Shown: piece by piece, positions 34,251 through 41,838 of the stretch | How positions within the stretch are numbered: the stretch's first letter is position 1 | Layout of the letters: each line of letters begins with the position of its first letter | DNA from: Planotetraspora thailandica | GTDB taxonomy: Bacteria; Actinomycetota; Actinomycetes; Streptosporangiales; Streptosporangiaceae | DNA: 64,000 nucleotides | Assembly (NCBI RefSeq): GCF_016863335.1 | Contig: NZ_BOOR01000051.1 | Location: forward strand, 47,827 to 111,826 | Direction of reading: 5' to 3' | Position numbers and translations under genes: made by a program | Notes under the pieces: generated by a model | The model's database searches: none | The model's input: only the letters and a program-made list of their open reading frames with translations | What the model was told of the DNA's origin: nothing

Positions 34251-35404
34251 TCGACCTCGAGCGGCTCCTGGGCGGGCCGCTCGCCCTCGGGCACGTGCTG
34301 GAGGTTGACGCGGATGCGCGTCCAGGTGGAGCTGCGCCCGCGCATCGAGTCGACCAGCACGTCGGCCGGTTGAAGGCGTTCCGCGACCCCGGGGTGGCGG
34401 TCCTTCCAGCGTTCGAACCCGGCCATCGCCTCGTCTTTGGTCTCGGCTCTGGCGATCTCGATGACCGGCATGGTCGGCGTGCGCCGTCCGGTGCCTTTGG
34501 GCGGCGCCGGCCGCGGCTCCTGCCCGTCGGCCAGCTCCAGGAGGCCGTCGAGTGAGCCCTCCTCCTCATCCATGCCCGCCCACGGGTCGCCGGCCTCGCC
34601 GTACCGGTCGGGCATCGTGACGAGTGTGAACGCCTCGGGGTCGCATCCCTCGGCCTCGTCCCATCGGAGGGGGGCGGAGACCAGGCCGGTGGGGCGCACC
34701 GAGTAGGCCGAGGCCACGGTTCTGTCGCGCGCGTTCTGGTTGAAGTCCAGGAAGACCCCTTCGCGCTCCTCCTTCCACCAGCGACTGGTGGCGATGCCGG
34801 GCGCGCGCCGCTCCACCTCGCGCGCCACCGCCTCGGCGGCCCGCCGTACGTCACGGAAGGGCCAGCGGGGTTCGATGCGCGCGTAGACGTGGAAACCACG
34901 GGAGCCGGACGTCTTGGGCCAGGCGGCCAGCCCGTGCTCCTCCAGGACGTCTCTGGCCACCAGGGCGACCCGGACGATCTGGTCCCATCCGATCCCGGGC
35001 ACCGGGTCGAGGTCGATGCGCAGCTCGTCGGGATGGTCGAGGTCGTCGGCGCGCACGGGGTGGGGGTTGAGGTCGACGCAGCCGAGGTTGACCGTCCACA
35101 GCAGGTGGGCGAGGTCGCGGATGACCACCTCGTCGGCCGTGCGGCCGGAGGGATAGCTCAGCTCGACCACGTCGACCCACGCGGGGCGTTTGGCGGGCGC
35201 CCGCTTCTGGAAGAAGGCGGCCTGGTCAGCGCCGTGGACGAATCGCTTCAGGATGACCGGCCGGTCGGCGACGCCGCGCAGCGCGCCCTCGGCGACGGTT
35301 TGGTAGTAGGCGATCAGATCCCGCTTGGTGTGCCCGGTCTGCGGAAAGACCACCCGGTCGGGATTGGTGATCTTCACTTCCCTGCCGTCGACCTCCAGCG
35401 TCAT
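34226..35404 (-). CDS. stand-alone LigD-type polymerase domain (NHEJ primase-polymerase)
   Basis: A 392-residue protein of the archaeo-eukaryotic primase superfamily, equivalent to the polymerase domain of LigD used in bacterial non-homologous end joining. Catalytic acidic pair in ELRIDLDPVPG, nucleotide-binding KTSGSRGFHVYARI, and VFLDFNQNARDRTVASAYSVR with the third Asp. N-terminal VKITNPDRVVFPQTGHTKRDLIAYY is typical. Here it is not fused to ligase or phosphoesterase domains, and no ku gene is adjacent; stand-alone copies are common in actinomycetes. A C-terminal ~80-residue extension (TKDEAMAGFERWKDRHPGVAER) is seen. The repeat relic at 35444-35460 lies just upstream. Confidence 0.92.
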   Translation of the reverse strand: MTLEVDGREVKITNPDRVVFPQTGHTKRDLIAYYQTVAEGALRGVADRPVILKRFVHGADQAAFFQKRAPAKRPAWVDVVELSYPSGRTADEVVIRDLAHLLWTVNLGCVDLNPHPVRADDLDHPDELRIDLDPVPGIGWDQIVRVALVARDVLEEHGLAAWPKTSGSRGFHVYARIEPRWPFRDVRRAAEAVAREVERRAPGIATSRWWKEEREGVFLDFNQNARDRTVASAYSVRPTGLVSAPLRWDEAEGCDPEAFTLVTMPDRYGEAGDPWAGMDEEEGSLDGLLELADGQEPRPAPPKGTGRRTPTMPVIEIARAETKDEAMAGFERWKDRHPGVAERLQPADVLVDSMRGRSSTWTRIRVNLQHVPEGERPAQEPLEVDYDPWRGR

Positions 35405-35443
35405 GCCGCCACGATACGTCGCCGTCGCTCTCGATCACGCTGA

Positions 35444-35460
35444 CGAACTGCATGATCACG
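35444..35460 (-). repeat. solo relic of the mirrored-array core repeat
   Basis: CGAACTGCATGATCACG matches the minus-oriented core CGAACTTCTGCATGATCACG with three bases missing. It overlaps the last codons of the phosphotransferase gene, whose TGA stop (35456-35458) lies inside the core. No second unit is found at 53 bp. Confidence 0.7.
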
Positions 35461-36457
35461 CGAAGTGGGTGAGGTAGCGGTCGGCGAGGTCGCAGGCGCC
35501 CCGGGTGTATCCGGCGCCCAGTTCGCGGGCGATGTCGACGGCCGGGTGGGAGCCGATCCAGGCCACCAGCAGCAGGCGGCGGAACATGACGAACGTCCAG
35601 ATCTCCGCCTCGTCGGCCGCCGGAAGGTCCAGCACCGTACGGTAGCCGCGCGCCCACGCGTCGATCATCTCGGGCATCCGGGGGTCGTGCTCGATGAAGC
35701 TGACGGCGGCGCCGAAATCGTAGAGGTACCACCCCATGCCGCAGTCGTCGAAGTCGATGACGCTGGTGCCGTGCTCGTCGTCGACGAGCAGGTTGGCCAG
35801 GCGCAGGTCGGCGTGGATGAGCCCGTAACGCTCCCGGCCGGAGCCGAACCTGCCGAGCCGGGCGGGCAGCACCTCCTCCAGCCGGGCCAGGACCTTCCGC
35901 GCCTCACCGTCCACGCCCGCGCCGTCCCGCCAGTCGCCCCAGCGCGGAGCAGGGCCGAAGGCCGCCTCGACGTCCCAGTGGAAACGGGTGAACGCGGGCG
36001 GCCTCGCCCACTCGCGCGCGTGCGCGTGCATGCGGGCGGTGACCGCGCCGAGCGGCTCCATGTGCTCGACCAGGCGCTCCTGCGCCGGCTCGCCGCCGGG
36101 CAGGAACTCGAACATGACGCACTCGCGGGTGCCCGCGCCGGGGGACGCCACGCTGACGATCCGCGACCCGTCGCGCGCCGGGATCACCCTCGGCGTGCGC
36201 ACCCCTGCGTCCTCACGCAGGGCCCGCGCCCAGTCGAGCTCGGACGCGATGGCCTGCGGCGAGTGGTAGCCGAGCCGGTGGACGCGCAGGATGGCCCGCG
36301 CGCCGGAGTCCTCGACCGTGAACGTGGCGTTCTCCGAGACGTTGGTGAGGCGCACAGTCGCCTCCGGAGACACGTCGTAGCGGCGCAACGCCCGGCGGGC
36401 GGCCTCCTCGACGTCGGCGAGCACGGCGGCCCCTCCGGACAAATCATGGACCCCCAT
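35456..36457 (-). CDS. phosphotransferase family (APH/choline-kinase-like) protein
   Basis: A 333-residue kinase-fold protein of the aminoglycoside phosphotransferase family. Catalytic loop GLIHADLRLANLLVDDEHG and metal-binding VIDFDDCGMGWYLYDFGAAV are intact; an N-terminal nucleotide-binding lobe has VRLTNVSENATFTVEDSGAR, and MFEFLPGGEP is hinge-like. The group includes homoserine-, choline- and drug-modifying kinases, and substrate cannot be named. ATG 36457 is chosen because GGGAG is five bases upstream; GTG 36463 is in frame. The stop codon lies within a copy of the intergenic core repeat. It lies downstream of the ribokinase gene (73-bp gap, same strand). Confidence 0.85.
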   Translation of the reverse strand: MGVHDLSGGAAVLADVEEAARRALRRYDVSPEATVRLTNVSENATFTVEDSGARAILRVHRLGYHSPQAIASELDWARALREDAGVRTPRVIPARDGSRIVSVASPGAGTRECVMFEFLPGGEPAQERLVEHMEPLGAVTARMHAHAREWARPPAFTRFHWDVEAAFGPAPRWGDWRDGAGVDGEARKVLARLEEVLPARLGRFGSGRERYGLIHADLRLANLLVDDEHGTSVIDFDDCGMGWYLYDFGAAVSFIEHDPRMPEMIDAWARGYRTVLDLPAADEAEIWTFVMFRRLLLVAWIGSHPAVDIARELGAGYTRGACDLADRYLTHFA

Positions 36458-36530
36458 GCACACTCCCGTCTCGCCTGAACGTCACAGGTTCCCAAAATCG
36501 GCGCCCTGCGACAAACGAGGCCGGGCCGCC

Positions 36531-37412
36531 TCAGCCCGCCATGGCGGCGTCGATCTCGGCGCGGGTGGGCATCGACGTGGTCGCGCCCTCCCGCTGCACC
36601 GACAGCGCCGCGGCGGTCGCCGCGAACCGCAGCGCCGCCTCCCACGTGCGCCCCTCGGCGCGGGCCACGCACAACGCGCCGACGAAGGTGTCGCCCGCCG
36701 CCGTCGTGTCCACCGCGCGCACCGGTACGGCCGGCACGTGCAGGCGCTCGCCGCCGCGGGAGCCGTACAGGGCTCCTTGCGACCCGAGGGTGACGACCGC
36801 CTCGGGGACGAGCTCCAGCAGCGCGTCCAGCGCCTGGGCGGGGTCGGCCTGGCCGGTGATCGCGGCGGCCTCGTGCTCATTCGGCACGATGACGTCGACG
36901 ACCTCCAGCAGTTCGGCCGGCAGGTCCTGCACCGGAGCCGGGGTGAGCACGACGGGGACGTCGCCCGCGGCACGCGCGGCGGCCACGACGGCAGGCATGG
37001 GGAGCTCCAGCTGGAGGAGCAGCGCGTCGGAACGTGCGATCACCGCGGCGTCGTCCGGCGTGGGCCCCTTGACGGCGCCGTTCGCCCCAGGGATCACGAT
37101 GATGGAGTTCCCGCCTTCGCCGTCCACGACGATGTGGGCGATGCCCGACGAGCCGGGCACCACCCTCAGGCGGCTCACATCGACGCCGGCCGACTCCAGC
37201 GCGCCGCGCATGACCGGCCCGAAGGCGTCGTCGCCCACCGCGCCGAGGAACGCGACGGACGCGCCCGCCTTGGCGGCCGCCGTCGCCTGGTTGGCGCCCT
37301 TGCCTCCGGGAACGGTCGCGAACGCCGTGCCGGTCACCGTCTCACCGCGCCGGGGGGCCGTCGCGGCGTAGGCGACGAGGTCCATGTTGGCGCTACCGAA
37401 AACCGAGATCAT
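36531..37412 (-). CDS. rbsK: ribokinase (PfkB family)
   Basis: Phosphorylates ribose to ribose-5-phosphate with ATP. The 293-residue product has MISVFGSANMDLVAYAATAP, the first PfkB signature PGGKGANQATAAAKAG, NSIIVIPGANG, and the second signature DTTAAGDTFVGAL with the catalytic Asp. Length is normal. No rbs transporter or ribose regulator is next to it, so the substrate may be a related sugar or nucleoside-derived ribose. ATG 37412 follows GAGGGAGACAG. Divergent from the CbiX-like gene across 236 bp; the phosphotransferase gene follows on the same strand. Confidence 0.9.
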   Translation of the reverse strand: MISVFGSANMDLVAYAATAPRRGETVTGTAFATVPGGKGANQATAAAKAGASVAFLGAVGDDAFGPVMRGALESAGVDVSRLRVVPGSSGIAHIVVDGEGGNSIIVIPGANGAVKGPTPDDAAVIARSDALLLQLELPMPAVVAAARAAGDVPVVLTPAPVQDLPAELLEVVDVIVPNEHEAAAITGQADPAQALDALLELVPEAVVTLGSQGALYGSRGGERLHVPAVPVRAVDTTAAGDTFVGALCVARAEGRTWEAALRFAATAAALSVQREGATTSMPTRAEIDAAMAG

Positions 37413-37611
37413 CTGTCTCCCTCTCACGTGCCCGCCCAGGCTCTCACGCCCGCGCGCGAGGCTGAGAGCCTCCTGCGGCGGGTTTCGCCGCCCGATCCCG
37501 CCCCGACCACGGGCGATCGGGAGAACGCTCCTGACGGCCTCGCGGACCGGTCCAGCGAGAAGGTGCGGGCCCGGAAATGATCACCCGTCGGCAACAAGCC
37601 GCGCGTTGGTT

Positions 37612-37640
37612 CTGCCATTGGCAGTAATTCGCCCTAGAAT
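37612..37640 (+). promoter_or_regulatory. candidate promoter for a leaderless mRNA
   Basis: CTGCCA (37612-37617) and TAGAAT (37635-37640) are separated by 17 bp. TAGAAT ends 8 bp before the GTG start of the CbiX-like gene and no ribosome site is seen, so transcription would begin at or near the start codon. The -35 box is weak; this is inference from spacing. Confidence 0.4.
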
Positions 37641-37648
37641 CCGCCGAT

Positions 37649-38506
37649 GTGAACGAAGGTCACGAAGACCCGCCAAAGCTCCCTACACGGGAGCGATCAT
37701 CCCGAATCGGGAGTGGACGCCACCGGCGGCCGCTGCCGGCGACCATGCCGGCGGACGCGCCCGCTCTGGTTCTGGCGGTGCCGGGGAAGGCCGAGGACGT
37801 GGCGACCGAGGTCGCCTCGGTCATCCAGCTCGACAACCCGCAGATCGACCTTCGTCTCGTCTCCCTCGGGGACGGCGGCGCCGACCTGGTCTCCGAGTTC
37901 TCCGCCATCGCCGCCGAGCGCTCCGGCGACGGACCGGCCGCCGTGGTCGTCCCGCTCGTCACCGGCCCCCACCCCCGCGTGGTGCGCGCCGTACGGGACG
38001 CCGTGACGCAGAGCGAGGCGACCGTCAGGGTCACCGAGCCTCTCGGCCCGCATCCGCTGCTGGCCGAGTCCCTGCACATCCGGCTGTCGGAGGCGGGGCT
38101 GGCCCGCGCCGACCGCATGCGGCTGTTCAACGTCACCTCGCCGGTCGACGGCATCATCGTGGCGACCGCGGGGGGCGACGAGGCGGCGCGCGACGCCGAG
38201 AGGAGCGTCGTCGTCCTGCTGGCCGCCCGGCTCACGCTGCCGGTGGTGTCCGCGGCGCTGGACGGCGTGCCGACGGTCCGCGACGCGGCGGAGCGGCTGC
38301 GCAAGATCGGCGCCAACCGGCTGGCGGTGGCGCCCTACGTCATCGGGCCCGAGGTCGACAACGAGCGCATCGCGGCGGCCGCCGAATCGATCGAGGCGGG
38401 CTGCTCGGAACCGCTCGGTGCCCACGAGGCCGTGGCCCGGATGGTGTGCGTGCGGTACGGGGCCGCCCTGGGCGGGCTGCCCGACTTCGACGACCTGACG
38501 GACTAG
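37649..38506 (+). CDS. CbiX-like (sirohydrochlorin chelatase family) protein lacking active-site histidines
   Basis: A 285-residue protein with two CbiX-like halves: APALVLAVPGKAEDVATEVA...VVVPLVTGPHPRVVRAVRDAV, and DGIIVATAGGDEAARDAERS...RLAVAPYVIGPEVDNERIAAAA. Chelatases insert cobalt or iron into sirohydrochlorin using histidines in an (A/G)HGS-type motif near the start of each half. Here these positions read VPGKAED and TAGGDEA, without His, so chelatase activity is doubtful. A conserved role in actinobacteria remains unknown. GTG 37649 fits a leaderless transcript. The N-terminal ~30 residues are basic and disordered. Convergent with the DUF2203 gene. Confidence 0.75.
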   Translation: MNEGHEDPPKLPTRERSSRIGSGRHRRPLPATMPADAPALVLAVPGKAEDVATEVASVIQLDNPQIDLRLVSLGDGGADLVSEFSAIAAERSGDGPAAVVVPLVTGPHPRVVRAVRDAVTQSEATVRVTEPLGPHPLLAESLHIRLSEAGLARADRMRLFNVTSPVDGIIVATAGGDEAARDAERSVVVLLAARLTLPVVSAALDGVPTVRDAAERLRKIGANRLAVAPYVIGPEVDNERIAAAAESIEAGCSEPLGAHEAVARMVCVRYGAALGGLPDFDDLTD

Positions 38507-38539
38507 CCCGGCGGTCTCAGCCGCCGGAGCGGGCCCTCC

Positions 38540-38914
38540 TCATGACTCGGCGGGCAGCACCCGGCGGCCAGCGAAGCCCAGTTCGCTGCGGTGGTACCAC
38601 CCCAACTCCTCCTCGCCCTCCATCCAGCACAGGCGGACCGACACGCCGTCGTCCAGCACGGCCGGGAAGTCGATGAGCACGGGCGCCACGCCCTTGATCT
38701 CCATGCCTTCGGCGGCGAACCAGCTGAGGATCTCGTCCATCCTGGCCTCGAACGCCTTGGACTCCGCAAGCCCTCCGATGTCGGACGAGCCCGACTGCTT
38801 CAGGTCGTAGGACAGCTCCGCAAGATCGGCACGCAACGTGACCAGCTCGCGAACGTGCTCGAGCACCTTCGGCAACAGTGACCTGGCCTCTTCTACGGTG
38901 AAGATCCTGTCCAC
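38540..38914 (-). CDS. DUF2203 family protein
   Basis: A 124-residue protein of the DUF2203 family, function unknown. Conserved landmarks are the N-terminal RIFTVEEARSLLPKVLEHVR, helical middle with KAFEARMDEILSWFAAEGMEIKGV, and the C-terminal FPAVLDDGVSVRLCWMEGE followed by ELGWYHRSELGFAGRRVL, which is the most conserved part. Soluble, single domain. GTG 38914 starts the similarity; a GAGG is too close to be a typical ribosome site. Divergent from the amino-acid permease across 344 bp and convergent with the CbiX-like gene. Confidence 0.85.
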   Translation of the reverse strand: MDRIFTVEEARSLLPKVLEHVRELVTLRADLAELSYDLKQSGSSDIGGLAESKAFEARMDEILSWFAAEGMEIKGVAPVLIDFPAVLDDGVSVRLCWMEGEEELGWYHRSELGFAGRRVLPAES

Positions 38915-39258
38915 CTCATTCGGTGACGTACAGCAGGCTTGGTTAGGCTCCGGCGGGTGGAAACCACCAAACCGCGGAGAAAGCGGTTACATGCGCCGTG
39001 CTGGGTGGTTTGTACTCCCGCCATCGATCATGTGTCAAGGAATTGCAGGGTCGCACAACAATCGCCCGCCACGACCCTTGACCAGCGCCTTAACCTGCGT
39101 TTACCGCCGCAGGGAGGCACACCGTCAGCCCGGCTTGCAGGGTGGCAGGGCTTTCCCGTGCAACACAGGGTTAACACGAAAAGTATTGCAGGTGCTTTGG
39201 GGCGAATGCGACGATTCGCGAACCTTTGCGGGTCCGGACGGCAGGAGGCTCCATTCCG
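38915..39258. other. intergenic region between DUF2203 and permease genes
   Basis: No gene is supported in these 344 bp. The region is less GC-rich than its surroundings and probably holds promoters for both divergent genes. TTGACC at about 39076 followed 17 bp later by TTACCG is a possible plus-strand promoter, but weak. I found no riboswitch class I could name. A good ribosome site (GCAGGAGG) precedes the permease start. Confidence 0.6.
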
Positions 39259-40827
39259 ATGAGCACGATGGAATCAGCGAGCACGGCAGGCCGGCGGGGC
39301 GGTGGGCCCGACGGCGAGGTCCAGCGCCTCAAGAGCGGGTCGATCGGCCTGTTCGCCGTCCTGTTCATGGCCGTGGCCAACGCGGCGCCGATCACCGCGA
39401 TGACGGGCAACGTGCCCATCGTGGTCGGCTTCGGCAACGGCGCGGGCGTGCCCGCCGCCTACCTCTTCGCGACCGTGGTGCTGAGCATCTTCTCCGTCGG
39501 CTACACGGCCATGGCCAGGCACATCACCGCCACGGGCGCGTTCTACGGCTTCATCTCCCACGGGCTCGGCCAGCTCTGGGGCCTGGTCTCCGGCCTCCTC
39601 GCCACGGCCGCCTACATCGTGTTCGAGGCGTCCCTGATCGGCATCTTCGCCTCCTTCGCGGGCAGCATGCTGGAGGGCTTCTTCGGACTGAAGATCAGCT
39701 GGATCGTCTACGCCCTCATCGGCATCGCGATCATCGCGGCGCTCGGGTACTTCGACATCTCGATCTCCGGCAAGGTCCTCGGCGTCTTCCTGGTCAGTGA
39801 GATCGTGATCCTCACGCTGCTCGGGCTGTCGGTGCTGATCAAGGGCGGTGGCCCGGACGGCCTGGTTCCCGACGTGCTCAACCCGGTCAACGCCTTCCGC
39901 GCCGTGGCCGACGACCCGGCCGCCGGCATCACCGGCAGCGCCGCCCTCGGGCTGTTCTTCGCCTTCTGGTCGTGGATCGGTTTCGAGACCACCGCGGTGT
40001 ACGGCGAGGAGTCCAAGGACCCCAAGAAGATCGTGCCCAGGGCGACCATGATCGCCGTCATCGGCCTCGGCGTCTTCTACACCGTCGTCTCCTGGCTCAC
40101 CGTCGCGGGCAACGGCGAGGCGCAGTCGATCGCGGTCTCCCGCGGCAGCACGGGCAACGCCTTCGACCTGTTCTACGGACTCACCCAGGCGAACCTCGGG
40201 GGCTTCGCCAAGGACGTCTACCTCGTGCTGGCGGTCACCGGCTCCTTCGCCTGCGCGCTCGCCTTCCACAACGCCGCCTCTCGCTACATCTACGCCATCG
40301 GCCGCGAGGGCCTCACGCCGGGGCTTCGCCGTACGCTCGGGGCCACCCACGGCGTGCACAAGTCGCCCCACGTCGCCTCGATGGTGCAGACCGCGATCAC
40401 CTTCGTCGTCACGCTGGCCTTCTTCATCCTGCAGAAGCCGACCAAGTCGGCGCCCGACGTGGCCTACTTCCACCTCTACGGGCTGATGGCGATCCTCGGC
40501 ACGGCGATGATCCTGCTGGTGCAGACGATCTGCTCCGTGGCGGTCATCTGGTACTTCCACGTGAGGGGCGAGCACCCCGAGACGCGCAACTGGTGGCGCA
40601 CCCTCGCCGCCCCGGCGATCGGCGCGGCCGGGATGGCCTACGTCGTCTACCTGCTGGTGTCCAACCTCAAGTTCGCCGCGGGCGCGGCGGCCGACAGCCC
40701 GGTCTACACCGCCATCCCCTACGTCGTCGGCGCGATCGTCGTCGCCGGGCTGGTCATCGGCCTGACCCTGCGGGCCAGGGACAGGACCCGCTACGAGGCG
40801 ATCGGCCGGACGGTCCTGGAGGACTAG
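39259..40827 (+). CDS. APC family amino-acid permease
   Basis: A 522-residue permease of the amino acid-polyamine-organocation superfamily with about 12 membrane segments. LKSGSIGLFAVLFMAVANAA, PITAMTGNVPIVVGFGNGAG is the unwound first segment of the LeuT fold. FFAFWSWIGFETTAVYGEES followed by DPKKIVPRAT is the family-typical segment 6 with conserved Glu. Substrate unknown. ATG 39259 follows GCAGGAGG; an ATG-less extension upstream is unlikely. No metabolic genes adjoin. The stop overlaps the stop of the MmyB-like regulator by 4 bp. Confidence 0.92.
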   Translation: MSTMESASTAGRRGGGPDGEVQRLKSGSIGLFAVLFMAVANAAPITAMTGNVPIVVGFGNGAGVPAAYLFATVVLSIFSVGYTAMARHITATGAFYGFISHGLGQLWGLVSGLLATAAYIVFEASLIGIFASFAGSMLEGFFGLKISWIVYALIGIAIIAALGYFDISISGKVLGVFLVSEIVILTLLGLSVLIKGGGPDGLVPDVLNPVNAFRAVADDPAAGITGSAALGLFFAFWSWIGFETTAVYGEESKDPKKIVPRATMIAVIGLGVFYTVVSWLTVAGNGEAQSIAVSRGSTGNAFDLFYGLTQANLGGFAKDVYLVLAVTGSFACALAFHNAASRYIYAIGREGLTPGLRRTLGATHGVHKSPHVASMVQTAITFVVTLAFFILQKPTKSAPDVAYFHLYGLMAILGTAMILLVQTICSVAVIWYFHVRGEHPETRNWWRTLAAPAIGAAGMAYVVYLLVSNLKFAAGAAADSPVYTAIPYVVGAIVVAGLVIGLTLRARDRTRYEAIGRTVLED

Positions 40828-41747
40828 GCGGCGTCGTCTTCGGCCGGTTCGCAGGGGGAGGCCCCAGGCGCGTGGACGTCGCACTCCGGCACGAACGGGT
40901 GCTCGATGAGCCAGGCCACGCGCTCGCGGGCCTGCTCGTCCATGGGGGTGTAGACGACCACGCGCGCCTCCTGCGGAGCCGGCAGCGCCATGGTCGTGGT
41001 GACGAACTTGAGGATCCCCATCGCCTGGTGGTCGAAGATCTTCGTCCGGCTGCCCGGCCGCGCCACGTCGTGCCTCGCCCACAGCCGGGCGAACTCCGAG
41101 CTCTCGGCGGACAGCTGGGACACCAGTCCCGTCCACGCGGGCTCCCCCGAGTGGCGGACGAAGGCTCCGCGCAGCGTGGCCACGATCTGCGGCAGCTCCT
41201 CCTCCCGGTCGAGGATCGGGCAGCAGCAGGGCGGCATGGCGAAGAGCTGCCACACGACGTTGCGCCGGCACACCGGCTGGCGCACGAACGTGGGCAGCAT
41301 CGCGGCGTAGGCGTCGTTCCAGGCCAGCAGGTCGTACCTGCTGTTGTACACGCACGCCGGCATCGGGCTCAGATGGTCGAGGATCTGGTGGACCTCGGGT
41401 CCCAGTTCCTCGCCGGTGTTGTGGTCGACCACCTCAGGAAGGTCGGCCAGCCGATACAGGTGCTCCCGTTCGGCGGCGTCGAGCCGCAGGGTGCTCGCGA
41501 TGGCGTCGAGCACCTGCACGGACGCGTTGATGGGGCGGCCCTGCTCCAGCCACGTGTACCAGGTGACGCCGACTCCGGCCAGCAGCGCGACCTCCTCGCG
41601 GCGCAACCCCGGCGTACGCCGGCGGATCCCGGGGGGCAGCCCGACGGCCGCCGGGGTGATGCGCTCGCGCCTGCTCCGCAGGAACGAGGCGAGGGCGTCT
41701 CGCTTGACGGTCGTCCCGCCGCTGGTCCTGACGGTGGATGCCGCCAC
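40824..41747 (-). CDS. MmyB-like helix-turn-helix transcriptional regulator
   Basis: A 307-residue regulator. N-terminal HTH (LASFLRSRRERITPAAVGLP, RTPGLRREEVALLAGVGVTWYTWLEQGR) is followed by a MmyB-type ligand-binding PAS-like domain (CVYNSRYDLLAWNDAYAAM, FVRHSGEPAWTGLVSQLSAES), the usual layout of this actinobacterial family. Members commonly control a divergent gene, often a short-chain dehydrogenase or exporter, in response to a hydrophobic small molecule. Here the divergent gene is an MFS exporter, which is the likely target. GTG 41747 is chosen for its GAGGAGG ribosome site; in-frame alternatives lie upstream. A CCCC-type cluster (MPPCCCPILD) is unusual and could sense redox or metal. 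Confidence 0.88.
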   Translation of the reverse strand: MAASTVRTSGGTTVKRDALASFLRSRRERITPAAVGLPPGIRRRTPGLRREEVALLAGVGVTWYTWLEQGRPINASVQVLDAIASTLRLDAAEREHLYRLADLPEVVDHNTGEELGPEVHQILDHLSPMPACVYNSRYDLLAWNDAYAAMLPTFVRQPVCRRNVVWQLFAMPPCCCPILDREEELPQIVATLRGAFVRHSGEPAWTGLVSQLSAESSEFARLWARHDVARPGSRTKIFDHQAMGILKFVTTTMALPAPQEARVVVYTPMDEQARERVAWLIEHPFVPECDVHAPGASPCEPAEDDAA

Positions 41748-41783
41748 AGCCGCCTCCTCATACACGTTGCCAGGTGGTGTCAG

Positions 41784-41815
41784 TACCAGTATGAGCAGGC
41801 ACTCGTTACCGGTAT
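41784..41815. promoter_or_regulatory. candidate operator repeats between regulator and exporter
   Basis: TACCAGTAT (41784-41792) and TACCGGTAT (41807-41815) are near-identical direct repeats whose starts are 23 bp apart, close to two helical turns. TACCGGTA is itself palindromic. They lie midway in the 91-bp gap between the MmyB-like regulator and the MFS gene, where an operator is expected. Confidence 0.45.
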
Positions 41816-41838
41816 CCATATGTCCCCATCATGACACT

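Noticed and set aside
39274..41355. 693-codon minus-strand open frame
   Set aside because: Antisense to the APC permease and out of frame with the MmyB-like regulator; no recognisable domain.
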